A DNA stretch of 64,000 nucleotides from Arcuatula senhousia (lineage: Eukaryota > Mollusca > Bivalvia > Mytilida > Mytilidae), in contig OZ020303.1 of the NCBI GenBank assembly GCA_963971305.1, positions 60,078,867 through 60,142,866 of the forward strand. The letters are read 5' to 3'. Below the pieces are notes generated by a model. That model did not search any database and was not told the DNA's origin. It worked only from the letters and a program-made list of their open reading frames with translations. This document shows, one piece after another, positions 38,101 to 46,329 of this stretch; position 1 is the stretch's first letter, and each line of letters begins with the position of its first letter. The translations under genes and the position numbers were made by a program.

Positions 38101-41100
38101 GATATACTGAATATGCATTAAAAAGATGCAAACTACATGTAAATAAAACACACATAATGTACATACCAAAACAACTTGTACAAAAACTGCATATATATAT
38201 GTTGTGTACAAGTTGTAATTTTGTACAAGTTATAACCTGTACGAAATATTTGTACATGTTATAACTTGTACGACCCAAAAATACAAGTTATAACTTGTAC
38301 AATTTTTGCCTGTTCACGTTATAACTTGTACAAAATAAGGCTGGAAATTGTGTTTAACTTGTACACAATTTCAATATAGCAAAAAAGAAAGAAAATGACA
38401 AAAAAAATATTTTTTTATTTACTATTCATTAAGACTTAAATAGCATTTACATATTAAAGATGATTTAACTTACTTCTTGTTTTAAATGTTCACCAAATGA
38501 CCTTTTTACTTGCATATTACTTGCACAATTTTTAGTATTTGACTAATATAAACCTAGTTACTTATTGCTGCATGTTTATCTAACATATGACATCTTGAAT
38601 TGCAGAACACTTTCATCTTTCGACATTTGCATCTTGGTTTGACAATTACAATGAAGACCACCTGAGTCCTTGCCCTCTACTCACTGATAATTTACTCACA
38701 ACCAATCACACGCTACATTCATACATCAGAACAACATAAACTTTAAGAGTGGCATTTGGTAACCTTTTATCTAGTTTCTACTGACATAACTTTTAATTTC
38801 ACTATTTTCACTATTTCAGAAGCAAAGGTGTACCAAAGGGGTAATCAGTATCATAAAACCGTGAAGACAAAGACAAAACCGGCAGACAAAAAATCATCAC
38901 AACAAAACAAACCACATAAAAACATAAAACACACACACATAACAACAAAACCGCATTCAGCAACGCGAACTCAAGTCGAAACAAGAGTGAACTCAGGTGC
39001 TTCGGAAGAGTAAGCAGTTCCTGCTTGCTATAGCACACCCGTCACGTTGCCAAAGATCGATTAAGTGTTGGTAAAATCCGGAAAGGATGACATTACAAAA
39101 CTCTATGTCAAACCAACATCTGTGCTCATCTGTGAGATAGAAATCCTGTATTTGCATACAAGCACATGATGTCGTCCGTAAAATTTCTTGAGTGATGACA
39201 ACAACCTGGGAGCAACGTACCCCTGTGTTAACAATTTGCTTGTCAGCCGTGTAGCTCTATCAAAACTGCTTTAGCAATGTTCTCTGTTTCCCACTTGGTA
39301 CGGCTTCTAATTAGCCTCTTTAACACTGTCAATTAAACATCTAATCTTTTTTTTTGTAAATGATGCCTTATTTGTTGAGGCATTTTGTATTGACAATGCT
39401 AGAATTTCAGAACAAAATTTATTTTGACTATCTATATCCATCCTGATTTTATCATTAAATAGCCCAACTTAACAAACTTCGCCCTGCAGTAATCCTACAG
39501 TAAAATTGATCACATAAGTGATCATACTGCATCCTGAAAAAATTCTAGATTAAAAGTGTTCACTCAAATATTCAAGCTTCAAACTTTTGTAAAATCAATT
39601 ATTGGGATATAACAAATATTTTAATATTTTTTCTCTTTCACGTAAAGAAAATATTTTTATATAATGAACATTGACATGGTCACATTAACGTTTTTATTAT
39701 GCTGCTCTGCATGTTTGAACCTTATTAATAGTTAATAATTTTTCTTTTTTTTTAAATTTATTTTGCTATAATGAAATTTTGTACAAGTTAAACACAATTT
39801 TCACTCTTATTTTGTACAAGTTATAACATGTACAAGCAAAAATTGTACAGGTTATAACTTGTATTTTTTGGGCATACAAGTTATAACATGTACAAAAATA
39901 TTGTACAGGTTATAACTTGTACAAAACTAGATGGAGCCTTCCCCGGAAGGCATATGTCGCCTGCGTATCTATATTTGTTCGTCAAACAGGAAGCAGTTAA
40001 TTTTCGGGCATTAAATCTCCTCACACCTTATAGTACTATGCAATGAAGCTACATACCAAATATCAAGAGGCTGTGGCATGTAGTTGCCTGGAAAACTGCG
40101 ACGAAAATTTGGCATCTGTGTCCATTATATCAAAAATGTTAAGTATTCGTCAAACAGGAAGTCGTTATTTTTCGGGCATAAAATCCCTTTACACCTAATA
40201 GTACTATGCAATGAAGCTACATACCAAATATCAAGAGGCTGTGGCATGTAGTTGCCTGGAAAACTGTGACGAAAATTTGGCATCTATGTCCATTATATAT
40301 AAAACATTAAGTATTCGTCAAACAGGAAGTCGTTATTTTTCTGGCATAAAATTGCTTTACACCTTATAGTACTATGCAATGAAGCTACATACCAAATATC
40401 AAGAGGCTGTGGCATGTAGTTGCCTGGAAAACTGCGACGAAAATTTGGCATCTATGTCCATTATATCTAAAATGTTAAGTATTCGTCAAACAGATAGTCG
40501 TTATTTTTCGGGCATAAAATTGCTTTACACTTTATAGTACTATGCAATGAAGCTACATACCAAATATCAAGAGGCTGTGGCATGTAGTTGCCTGGAAAAC
40601 TGCGACGAAAATTTGGCATCTATGTCCATTATATCTAAAATGTTAAGTATTCGTCAAACAGGAAGTCGTTATTTTTCGGGCATAAAATTGCTTTACACCT
40701 TATAGTACTATGCAATGAAGCTACATACCAAATATCAAGGGGCTGTGGCATGTAGTTGCCTGGAAAACTGCGACGAAAATTTGGCTTCTATGTCCATTAT
40801 ATATAAAACATTAAGTATTCGTCAAACAGGAAGTAGTTATTTTTCGGGCATAAAATCGCTTTACACCTTACAGTACTATGCAATGAAGCTACATACCAAA
40901 TATCAAGAGGCTGTGGCATGTAGTTGCCTGGAAAACTGCGACGGAAATTTTTGTGACGCCGCAGGACGACGCAATACGACGGATAGTGCCAAAGTAACCC
41001 CTATATGTCGCTTCTGCAACACGTTGCAGGCGACATAATTACAACTTGTACACAACATATACATAACAAACTAATTGGTTAAAAATTCCACAAGGCTCTA

Positions 41101-43529
41101 AATTGTATACATGTATATATATTTTTATTCATGTTATATAAATTATTATTATTGTATCCCAAATTACAATCGTATTTTAACACACTACAGAGCCTTATGG
41201 GATTTATAAGAGTACATACCTTTTATTTGGATTACTTTAAAGAAAACATATATATTAATGAGGTGTTTTTAGATTGATTTCATTACATGTATCAATTTCT
41301 ATTTATCATCTATATGCATATAAGTTAGCTGTTTCTGATGTACAATTTTGTAGTGAACTTCATACAACAGATTTATAACGTTGCAATTTTTTGTTGGTTT
41401 CACATGAAGTTGAAAATGGGGTATCAATGGAAAAGACCAATCCTTGCCTGACATTTTGACTCCAGTTTGAATGCTATGGGATTATTGAATATAGAAGTAC
41501 AACATGTATGACTTACCAAAAGAAAGTGTTTACCAAACTTCCCAGACCAACTCTTGAGATTTTATTGAATTTTAACTGGTAACATAAATTTCAGTCAATA
41601 AAAAAACCTTCCCAGGCTTTTTTTTTCAATCTCAGAAGATACTCATTTTTGCTTCTTTCAAATATAATCTTGGTTATGTATATTTTTAATTTTATATTTT
41701 ACTTCAAATTACCATACAGATAATTAATTGGTATTTACTACACCAATGTACACCAAATTAAATTGCTTAGGCCACACCATTTTAATATATGTGTTAGATT
41801 TGCAACTTGCTTGAAGAAGTCACTGAAAAAAAGTATATTATTTCACTGCCCCATTTCTCATGCCGCCTTGAACTTTGAATTAATTTGGAGTGGCCTTAGC
41901 AAAAATACACATACATGCAGGGGGTCTTGGTTCAATATATAGGATGTCAAAGTTGACAAACACTCATTCATGTTGTACAAGCAGAAAGTCCAGGGAAAGT
42001 ACATGACAAAATATAATTGGTTTTTTTTTTTTGTGCAATATATATACTGTGGTTTCATTATTATTCGTGGGGTATTAATTTTTGTGACGAAATTTGACAC
42101 TCCACGAAAAGGAGATTTTATATTGGTTTGTATGTTGCAAACTACAGAGCCACGAATTTAAGAATCCACAAACTGACATTTTTTCATCATACCATGAAAA
42201 TTGGTATCCACGAAAATAAATGAATTCACAGTAGATTATTACACAGGGTTTTCCATTTTAGGTTCCATATCATTCTGAGACTCCAATTTTACATTGCATA
42301 TATCAAATATCAAATCCTCTCGTGAGCATGTGAGGCTCAGGCCTACTGATATGGCCATAGGGTCATATCAGGGCATCGGTCAAATATGGCTTTAAAACTT
42401 GTTTCATCACGGTAAATTCACACATATAAACACTAAAACCTGTGATTTATGCATGTACATATAGAGTTTGCTATGTCATCAGGAGGAAAAGCCAAAGCAG
42501 GCTTATGTTTTTATTTTGAGTACCATGATTACAAAGATATCCACTAGGGTCCAAACTGCACCGGCCTTAGGAGAAAGAGCTAAACAAAATTGTTTAGACA
42601 GTTTCAGGAAATTTACCTGTTACAAAATATAAAAGTTCAGACATTTCCCTGATGAAATAATAGACGATATTGAGATGTGAAATAAGTGTACGCGACACAA
42701 CAAACATAAACAAACAGCAATTCAAAAAATCACAACGGAAAACAGTAAGCAGTCTTCAACATGACCATAGGTCACTGCTTACCGTCTTGCATTGGCCCAA
42801 GACTTATAATACAATACAAAAGTATCAAAACCAATCCCTAAATCATCAACGAAAGACTACAACTGACAATCAAATAATAATCCTGACTGTTATTTGTTAC
42901 GTTTTTCCCATGTACTGAAAAAATCCTACACAAAAAAAGAGGGTCCTAACTACATGTACATGTATGCCCACCCCCTTCAAAAACTATGAAGATGACATGC
43001 AATGTCAACCAAATTTTAACTGAAAGTATTATTTGGGAAACTGGGAAAAATACCTGAAAAGTATATTAAAAACACTTTTAATCATTCTGGAAATGGGCCA
43101 TATATTTTTGGGATTAGTGAATATGACAATTTTTTGGTATTTACCTATTTAATCTAGATAAAAATATTTTTTGACATTTTGGTAGCCAGACTTAAAATTT
43201 CCACTGGGGCACTTAGATACATAGCCTTTATATTGTCTATTTCCATCAAATAAGGCAAGAAAGGTGGGTGGGCGTAGTTAGGGCACGGGCGCAGTTAAAG
43301 GACCTCACTGTGTAGGACCTCCAACGATATTTCTAGATACAGTAGGTGGGCGCGGTTCTATCGACAGAAACAATTTAAATTATGTCTATAGGCTTTTGTT
43401 ACATGTATGCGTGGTTCCTAGAATAAATCTTCATGATAGTTTGTACTAAAAAAATTTAAATCTTTTATGTTTTAACCTTGTGTAATTAACAAATTCTTGT
43501 CCTTCTTCATTTTGTTCCATTGTTGACAT
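20167..43529 (-). CDS. DSCC1: DSCC1/DCC1, sister chromatid cohesion subunit of CTF18-RFC
   Basis: Twelve exons in transcription order: 43529-43477, 37131-36967, 36314-36146, 35548-35414, 33832-33742, 33449-33311, 32128-32043, 31287-31214, 30603-30526, 29632-29547, 21329-21267 and 20272-20167. Every junction keeps phase and the total is 414 aa (human 393). Diagnostic blocks are LVIRGDKDEMAVLCTKNRTYD (residues ~74-94), YYELRYCKPRLKKLK (~137-151), HWRILDF (~206-212), FTNTWQQTVP, HVDDLPED, RTKEKWSLDEIAPYI and the C-terminal LLTKYARSSMQNGVKV. In yeast and human, Dcc1 joins Ctf8 and the Ctf18 C-terminus to form an alternative RFC that loads PCNA, binds polymerase epsilon and supports cohesion. Its C-terminal winged helices bind DNA. 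Exon 1 (MSTMEQNEEG) is the least certain: it lies 6.3 kb upstream and its donor is weak (AG/GTTAAA), but the phase fits. Intron 1 and the 8.2-kb intron 10 are filled with repeats. Confidence 0.95.
20508..21139. mobile_element. MITE, ~630 bp, ends AAAGGCATATTGTCTACG, TTAA/TA flanks
   Basis: Left end TTAAAGGCATATTGTCTACG and right end CGTAGACAATATGCCTTTAA are exact inverses. It occupies most of the last DSCC1 intron. The flanks fit a TTAA or TA target. No coding frame. Confidence 0.8.
21410..22340. repeat. Three-monomer repeat element, interrupted by a MITE
   Basis: Units share 'ggcatatgcataccaagtttca', 'cttatagtt.ttgagatatgga' and 'caaggtcaaggtcaaaag' at about 21420-21553, 21950-22110 and 22120-22300. 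It ends CCGCTTTGCTCCACAGGTGAGAC, comparable to the CAGGTGAGC end of 15775-17315. The MITE at 21554-21949 splits the first unit. Confidence 0.65.
21554..21949. mobile_element. hAT-like MITE, TIR CAGAGATGCCAACCC
   Basis: Starts CAGAGATGCCAACCC and ends GGGGTTGGCATCTCTG, 396 bp. The CAGAGATGCCAAC terminus resembles hAT ends. Flanking 8-mers are similar but imperfect (GCTATTAT and roughly ATTATTAT). The interior includes GC-rich inverted stretches such as GGGCCGCAAAGTGGCCC. Confidence 0.75.
22380..22890. repeat. ~170-bp tandem repeat, three units
   Basis: Units beginning near 22445, 22610 and 22785 share 'aagtttcatgatgatacca', 'ttcatggt', 'aacttcaacctgtaggtaa' and 'gattttatgatgattttt'. The array ends in 'gggacagacatggacggacaaacgaac'-type sequence, seen at the ends of several other monomer elements here. 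Within DSCC1 intron 10. Confidence 0.65.
22895..23434 (+). mobile_element. RT retroelement, 5'-truncated degenerate copy
   Basis: Starts at the AAAGCTCTATGACAAA segment and continues through the KLLTQGYVAPQLL region and the noncoding tail to CCTCTGCTTCTTTCG. Many indels break the frame. It lies antisense to DSCC1 in intron 10. Confidence 0.8.
23551..23722. repeat. Duplicated 170-bp block, copy 1 (copy 2 at 28757)
   Basis: Nearly identical to 28757-28922, including the near-palindrome TTAAGTACTGATACTTAA and 'gaggccgttgttgtgctttgtagg'. Similarity ends abruptly after AAAATTTAT in both copies. Confidence 0.8.
23735..25970. other. DSCC1 intron 10, nothing recognisable
   Basis: AT-rich sequence with short CA-rich and TA-rich tracts. 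No exon-like frame, no paired terminal repeats and no match to the other repeat families was noticed. Confidence 0.4.
26223..26667. repeat. Tandem duplication, 2 x ~220 bp, with a TATC microsatellite
   Basis: GAAGGAGAAACAAAAACTAA begins both copies (about 26223 and 26452). They are almost identical; the first has a longer (TATC)n/(TACC)n tract at 26325-26355, the second a contracted one. The core CACCTGTGATGCCCACGGTG recurs in diverged form near 25965, 28543 and 29263. The difference in TATC number suggests slippage after duplication. Confidence 0.85.
27752..27875. repeat. Tandem duplication, 2 x ~62 bp
   Basis: TTCTGGGCATTAGCAATCAC followed by 'atttgtattgtttttcaaatttagcagccag' occurs twice in a row near 27752 and 27810. 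Confidence 0.8.
28449..29479. repeat. 311-bp direct repeat flanking a 409-bp segment
   Basis: 28449-28759 and 29169-29479 are almost identical (GGCGATTTTCGCTGCTTAAG to TTTATGAGATAATA). They enclose 28760-29168, which begins with the second copy of the 23551 block. The repeats lack TG...CA ends and the inside has no gag/pol, so this is not a normal LTR element. A 720-bp segmental duplication is an alternative. Confidence 0.85.
28891..29118 (+). CDS. Possible small ORF in the duplicated segment, unknown
   Basis: A 75-codon frame starting MNTSTSPKIY, with a hydrophobic stretch (ILLFVLILLFSFLV) and an acidic C-terminus. An acceptor-like pyrimidine tract and CAG at 28984 precede the acidic part, so that part could be a terminal exon or a retro-copied gene end. 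The first ~10 codons lie in the block shared with 23551-23722, which has no such continuation. Antisense inside DSCC1 intron 10. I do not recognise it and may be over-reading a chance frame. Confidence 0.2.
   Translation: MNTSTSPKIYPIPTPSLYKVQILLFVLILLFSFLVPYKVRMFDMTGDTADEDDADLDVVDSEHKDTIEHSSTENF
29674..29890 (+). repeat. Interspersed repeat family D, copy 1
   Basis: One of four same-orientation copies sharing 'acgcgacacaac'-like sequence, 'caatttaaaaaatcacaatgg', GGAAAACAGCCAGCAGCC, 'aacatgacca.aggtc' and 'ccaatccct.aa'. Immediately upstream of DSCC1 exon 10 (29547-29632), on the opposite strand. Confidence 0.7.
30205..30438. repeat. Single-monomer copy of the 39.9-kb Helitron-like family
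   Basis: Has the same layout as 39927-41038 with only one monomer: hairpin CTTCCATGGAAG near 30205, GTATGTCGCC, 'ttgctttacacc', 'ccaaatatccagaggctgtggcatg', 'gacgacgcaa' and 'tatatgtgacataat'. It lacks the exact CTAG terminus. Confidence 0.65.
31005..31200. repeat. Single-monomer copy of the 17.3-kb repeat family
   Basis: Shares 'gccagat.ttgttaa.taggaag', 'aaaatatgaagcggctgtga', 'ttgagaaaactgttatgaaaattt' and 'ccccgcccgccattcaccatt' with 17325-17880. It ends 13 bp before DSCC1 exon 8 (31214). Confidence 0.65.
31426..31535 (+). repeat. Interspersed repeat family D, copy 2 (short)
   Basis: Contains GTACGCGACACAACAAACAT and GGAAAACAGCCAGCAGTC, matching 29674, 42672 and 50488. Confidence 0.75.
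31770..31876 (+). repeat. RT retroelement tail fragment
   Basis: Diverged tail: TGCTATTCTTGTTTGTGTTTAC, GGTTTTGTCTTTGCC, TGGTACCTCAGCTTC. Confidence 0.6.
32249..32668. mobile_element. Possible MITE rich in CTCCCG motifs
   Basis: Inverted ends TTCATACATATGA and TCACATGTATGAA bound a segment with repeated ATCTCCCG/ATCTCCAG words. No flanking duplication was recognised. Within DSCC1 intron 6. Confidence 0.4.
32858..32970. repeat. Tandem duplication, 2 x ~56 bp
   Basis: TTCATAATAGATATACCACC followed by 'caatgattctgcagaatatcaaaa' occurs twice in succession. Confidence 0.85.
33185..33297. repeat. Tandem duplication, 2 x 55 bp
   Basis: ACTAGACTTTCAATATTGGC followed by 'tcccccactacccaatacattcctttctgg' occurs twice, with three substitutions. 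It ends just before DSCC1 exon 6 (33311). Confidence 0.85.
33565..33705 (+). repeat. RT retroelement tail fragment, variant subfamily
   Basis: Reads GGTTATGTTGTTATGTGTGTG ... ACCGGTTTTGTCTTTGTC ... CCCCTTTGCTTC. This resembles the inverse of 38819-38960 more than the tail at 59555, so it marks a second tail subfamily. Confidence 0.6.
34186..34697 (-). mobile_element. RT retroelement, 3' fragment
   Basis: Tail starts GAAGCAGAGGTACTAATGG. Minus-strand coding remains include FLSRATRLTQKLLTQGY, LSSLKKFYGRHHALVDKYG and ISQM, ending at the same stop as the copy at 59837. 5'-truncated. In a DSCC1 intron, same strand as the host gene. Confidence 0.85.
34892..35098. mobile_element. MITE, TACTGTGG ends, TA target (copy 1)
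   Basis: 207 bp from TACTGTGGTTTCATTATTAT to ATAAATGAATCCACAGTA, inverted ends of about 25 bp. The same family is at 42045-42233. TA at both ends fits a Tc1/mariner-type target. Confidence 0.75.
35848..36010. repeat. Interspersed repeat copy next to DSCC1 exon 3
   Basis: Shares GAAGACCGCAATGGTCCT, ACTTGGTA, 'ggcatttcaaaagaaatggtgggttaaa' and 'aggttttaaggcg.gcca' with 56880-57125. The shared stretch is about 100 bp. Confidence 0.7.
37191..37399. mobile_element. MITE, ends TACTGTAAAAGGGGA
   Basis: 209 bp. Left TACTGTAAAAGGGGAAATTT, right AAATTATCCCCTTTTACAGTA. TA target. Located 60 bp upstream of DSCC1 exon 2. Confidence 0.8.
38819..39290 (-). mobile_element. RT retroelement fragment, variant tail, inside the TIR element
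   Basis: Tail GAAGCAAAGGTGTACCAAAGG on the plus strand, then ACTCAAGTCGAAACAAGAGTG, GTGCTTCGGAAGAGTAAGCAG and the diverged coding part (ACATCATGTGCTTGTATGC on the minus strand). Confidence 0.75.
39927..41038 (-). mobile_element. Helitron/Helentron-like satellite element, six ~168-bp monomers
   Basis: Read on the minus strand it starts TTATGTCGCCTGCAACG and ends with hairpin GCCTTCC-GG-GGAAGGC, then TCCATCTAG. This is the Helitron pattern of a hairpin followed by a CTRR terminus. The inverse of the 5' end, GCAGGCGACATA, lies just inside the 3' hairpin (asymmetric inverted repeats). The uninterrupted left arm of the host TIR element shows the empty site (ACAAAATTAC), so insertion was exactly between A (39926) and T (41039) without duplication. 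Monomers start near 39980, 40149, 40316, 40483, 40653 and 40820 (TCGTCAAACAGGAAG). No Rep/helicase frame, so non-autonomous. Confidence 0.8.
42045..42233. mobile_element. MITE, TACTGTGG ends, TA target (copy 2)
   Basis: 189 bp, same family as 34892-35098: TACTGTGGTTTCATTATTAT to AAATGAATTCACAGTA. Confidence 0.75.
42672..42870 (+). repeat. Interspersed repeat family D, copy 3
   Basis: GATGTGAAATAAGTGTACGC, GACACAACAAACAT, 'ggaaaacagtaagcagtcttcaacatgacc' and 'accaatccctaaatc'. Confidence 0.75.
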
Positions 43530-44000
43530 TTTAGGGTTGTTTATTTTTGGCGCCAAGAAATTAGAACACCTGAAACGAATGACGGGTAATTTCCGGACAA
43601 TTTTCAGGTCTACAATACATGTATGTTATTGATATTTAACCTGCATCGTATGTTTCACGCTCTGTAGCAACAGCTGAAGATGACCTTCGATCCAGGTGAG
43701 TTATTGCTACCCTAGTGTTTGTCGTCTTCCGCCAGTAAACATATATTCAAAAAAAAAATCTCATATTATATCTATGTAATTCCTTGCTGAAACTGAGAAA
43801 ATTATAACTTTTGTTTAATCATGTAATTACCTCAGTCTGAAAGTACTGAAAATAATTTATTGAAACCTGAGATAACTAAACTAGATTAGTTTTAATTTTC
43901 TCAGATGAAACTTATGATTAATTCCTAGGGTGTCCCGCATAAAAGTTGTTTCGATTTTTGATCCGTAAAAAAACATGGTCGCTGCTTAGAATAGACCAGG
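43530..44000. other. DSCC1 upstream region
   Basis: Contains the probable DSCC1 5' UTR and promoter; no TATA box was recognised. A relic of the 15.8-17.3-kb element end (GACCTTCGATCCAGGTGAG) is at 43680. Confidence 0.4.
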
Positions 44001-44009
44001 GGTCAGACT

Positions 44010-44780
44010 ACTGCTTTTGGTTTGTAAATCGAAAGGTATAAGGCGGATAGAGCAACTCCGATGCAACCCTTCTTCTTCACATGTTCAACATCAAAAGCTC
44101 TACAAAAATCCCTATTCGGTCGGAGTTTGTCAGATGACCCAATATATAAGTGTTCCGGCCATTTAAAGGTTAAATACATGACATTTTTCATGTTTTTGTC
44201 CTAGAGCAGATAAAGAAATTAAAGCTGTTGCTTGATCCCTTATACCTATAGCTAATTGATCCCACAAAAATCGTCAAAAGATGTCAGATGACCTGTCATA
44301 AGGGTTATGGCCCTTAAAAGTTCAATAATAGATTTTTTTCATGATTTTGCCCTGCCGAATTGCATGGGAGAAAAGCTTTCGCTTGGCTTAAACATTCAGC
44401 TTATTGAGCTTTACAAAAGTCTCTATTGCATGGGTCAAAAATGTCAGATGACTCCTTATTGGGTTTAGACCCGTTAAAGGTTAAAGATAGCTTTTTATGT
44501 TTTTGTCCTATAGAATGAAAACTATTGCAGATGAAGAAACGCTGTTGCTTGCTTTAAATAACCCTCAGCTTATTGAGCACTACAAAGGACTCCATTTGGT
44601 CGAAGATGTCAGATGACTCTCTATAGGGGTAATGGCCATTTGAATGTAAAACATGGCTTTTTCATGTTCTTTGGCTTGTAGTATGAACACTATTAAAGGT
44701 CAAGAAAACTGATCAGTTGCTTGCTTAAACCTGCAGCTTATTGACCTCTATACAAATGTCCATTGCATTGAATCGAAGTC
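44010..44780. repeat. Degenerate ~180-bp tandem repeat, about four units
   Basis: Units share 'gtcagatgac', 'ggtt.tggccctttaaaggttaaa', 'tttttcatgtttttgtcctag' and 'gctgttgcttg..taaac..cagcttattgagc'. Positions of GTCAGATGAC: about 44127, 44285, 44450 and 44608. No coding potential seen. Confidence 0.65.
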
Positions 44781-45060
44781 GTCAGATAACCCCCAGCAAA
44801 ACGAAAATGAGCTCCGATGCCCCTTTAGAAACAATAGTTCTTGCTTGTTGCCAATATGATTCGTTTTGAGTAAGCAAACTCTCTTCTGGGTGAATTCTCG
44901 TATCTAGCTGTCTATGAAACTTATGTGACGATTCAAGATGAATTTTGAAATTTTCTGAGGTGGTGGAATAATCATATGACACAATATCTAGAAACAAAGG
45001 AATGTAAAATTAATCTGCAAAACAATAAAAACCATCACACCGATCATATTTCCAAATAAA

Positions 45061-45066
45061 TTTATT
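45061..45066 (-). terminator. Poly(A) signal of the stathmin-domain-like gene
   Basis: TTTATT on the plus strand is AATAAA on the minus strand, 143 nt beyond the stop at 45209-45211. Confidence 0.55.
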
Positions 45067-45208
45067 ATACAAACTCAAATTCAAAATACGTAGAAAACGT
45101 AGAACAAAATAATCTGGGAATTTCATTCTTTGTGTTGCGGATACATGGTGGAGATCTATGACTTTTCATGAACTTCCGCTTTGGTCATACTAGTTTGAAA
45201 GTAATCTT

Positions 45209-46294
45209 CTATTTCTTCTGACCATTCAGTTTAGCTTCAGTTTTCTTTATCCTCTTTGCAACAATTTCGTCCCTCCTTTCCAATACATTCTTTCTTCTCT
45301 CAGAGTGGTTTCTTCCCATTTTTCCTGTCAAAAGATATAGCAGAAAACATGTCATTCCGCTGTCGCCTTACTTGCATTTCCTATCATTAATGATTGACAG
45401 CAGTCGGAAAAGAGGAAATGAACCAAAGCAGTTGTAGAAAAGAGATTTATTCTGTAATGCTGGAAGAACATTTCGAGGAGTGCCCACTCTTTACACAGCG
45501 CGATTAACTAGAACCCCTCAGAGAAACAACAAAAACCAAATGGAGCAGTTCGGATTAAAGTTTTTGCTAGTATATATGCATGGTCTTTGTGGAATGGTTT
45601 TCCGATCTAATATTAAGATCTTCACATTTAAAACAAAAATAACTTAGACCCCTTTAATCTAGCTCTATAGCCACATCATAGTTTACCCTTTTCCTCTAGA
45701 ATAGACTGTCTCTTCATCCCGGCATTTTTCTTCCTTTCTTGACTTTTTAAACGATGAGCTGAAAAGATGTATTATTCTAATAAGGAACGAAACAAAAGTC
45801 ATTTAAGCATAAAAAGTATTAACTTGTGTCTTTTTTTAAATCATTTTGCAACTTATTATTCATGCAGAAAAAGAACAAATATGAACAACAATACATGTAT
45901 AAGAATTAAACTATGCACCAAGCGGGGAATGGTTTTGATTGAAGCTGCATGATGTCACAATATTTTAAGTTTGTGAAAAAAGTAAACCACTCTCATTATA
46001 AAGCTGCATTAAATTCAATTTTAACAACTTACTAGCTGACGATTGTTCTCTTTCCGAGGAGAGAGCCGGAAGGTTTCTTGGTCTCCTGTTCATTCCTTCA
46101 TTTAGTTCAAAAGCCACGCCCGCGGGCTTCAATAAAGATTCTTTTATGATCCCTAAGGAACGTAGCTCATTCAATATCTCCTCATTGTTTTTGTTGTGGT
46201 TTCTCACGAACGAATCGCCCACGCCAGGAAGAGGAGATACTTTATTTCTTCGAATACTGTTGATAATATCAGACTTTGTACACATGCCGCCCAT
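45209..46294 (-). CDS. Stathmin domain-containing protein 1-like, 149 aa
   Basis: Three exons: 46294-46033, 45758-45687 and 45324-45209 (TAG), with phases 1 and 1. The N-terminus MGGMCTKSD has Gly2 and Cys5, a possible myristoyl/palmitoyl anchor like the MGC start of vertebrate STMND1. The central EEILNELRSLGII resembles the conserved ILEELxxxGII stretch of that protein. The C-terminal ~60 residues are a highly charged predicted helix (HRLKSQERKK..., SERRKNVLERRDEIVAKRIKKTEAKL) of the kind found in stathmin tubulin-binding repeats. Stathmins bind tubulin dimers and limit microtubule growth. Whether this short, mostly basic helix does so is unclear. The first ATG was chosen because it gives Gly2; the next Met (residue 4) would lose it. 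The family call rests on weak motif memory and could be wrong; the gene structure is firmer. It lies about 1 kb downstream of HSP70, same strand. Confidence 0.55.
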
Positions 46295-46329
46295 TTTATC
46301 TGAGGTGCAAAATGCTGTGCGTTGCTAGC

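Larger units (their letters stand above)
38199..41058. mobile_element. TIR element with palindrome-array arms, nested
   Basis: The left arm (38199-38375) and the inverse of the right arm (39775-39926 plus 41039-41058) match closely from GTTGTGTACAAGTTGTAAT inward to AATTGTGTTTAACTTGTAC. Each arm carries four copies of the palindrome GTACAAGTTATAACTTGTAC or a near variant: left at 38223, 38252, 38281 and 38312; right at 39814, 39844, 39874 and 39903. The interior has no transposase frame. A retroelement fragment (38819-39290) and a Helitron-like element (39927-41038) are inserted in it. Located in DSCC1 intron 1. Confidence 0.85.

Noticed and set aside
44782..44997. 71-codon minus-strand frame downstream of the stathmin-like gene
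   Set aside because: No recognisable domain and no clean splice partner; it lies beyond the likely poly(A) signal.
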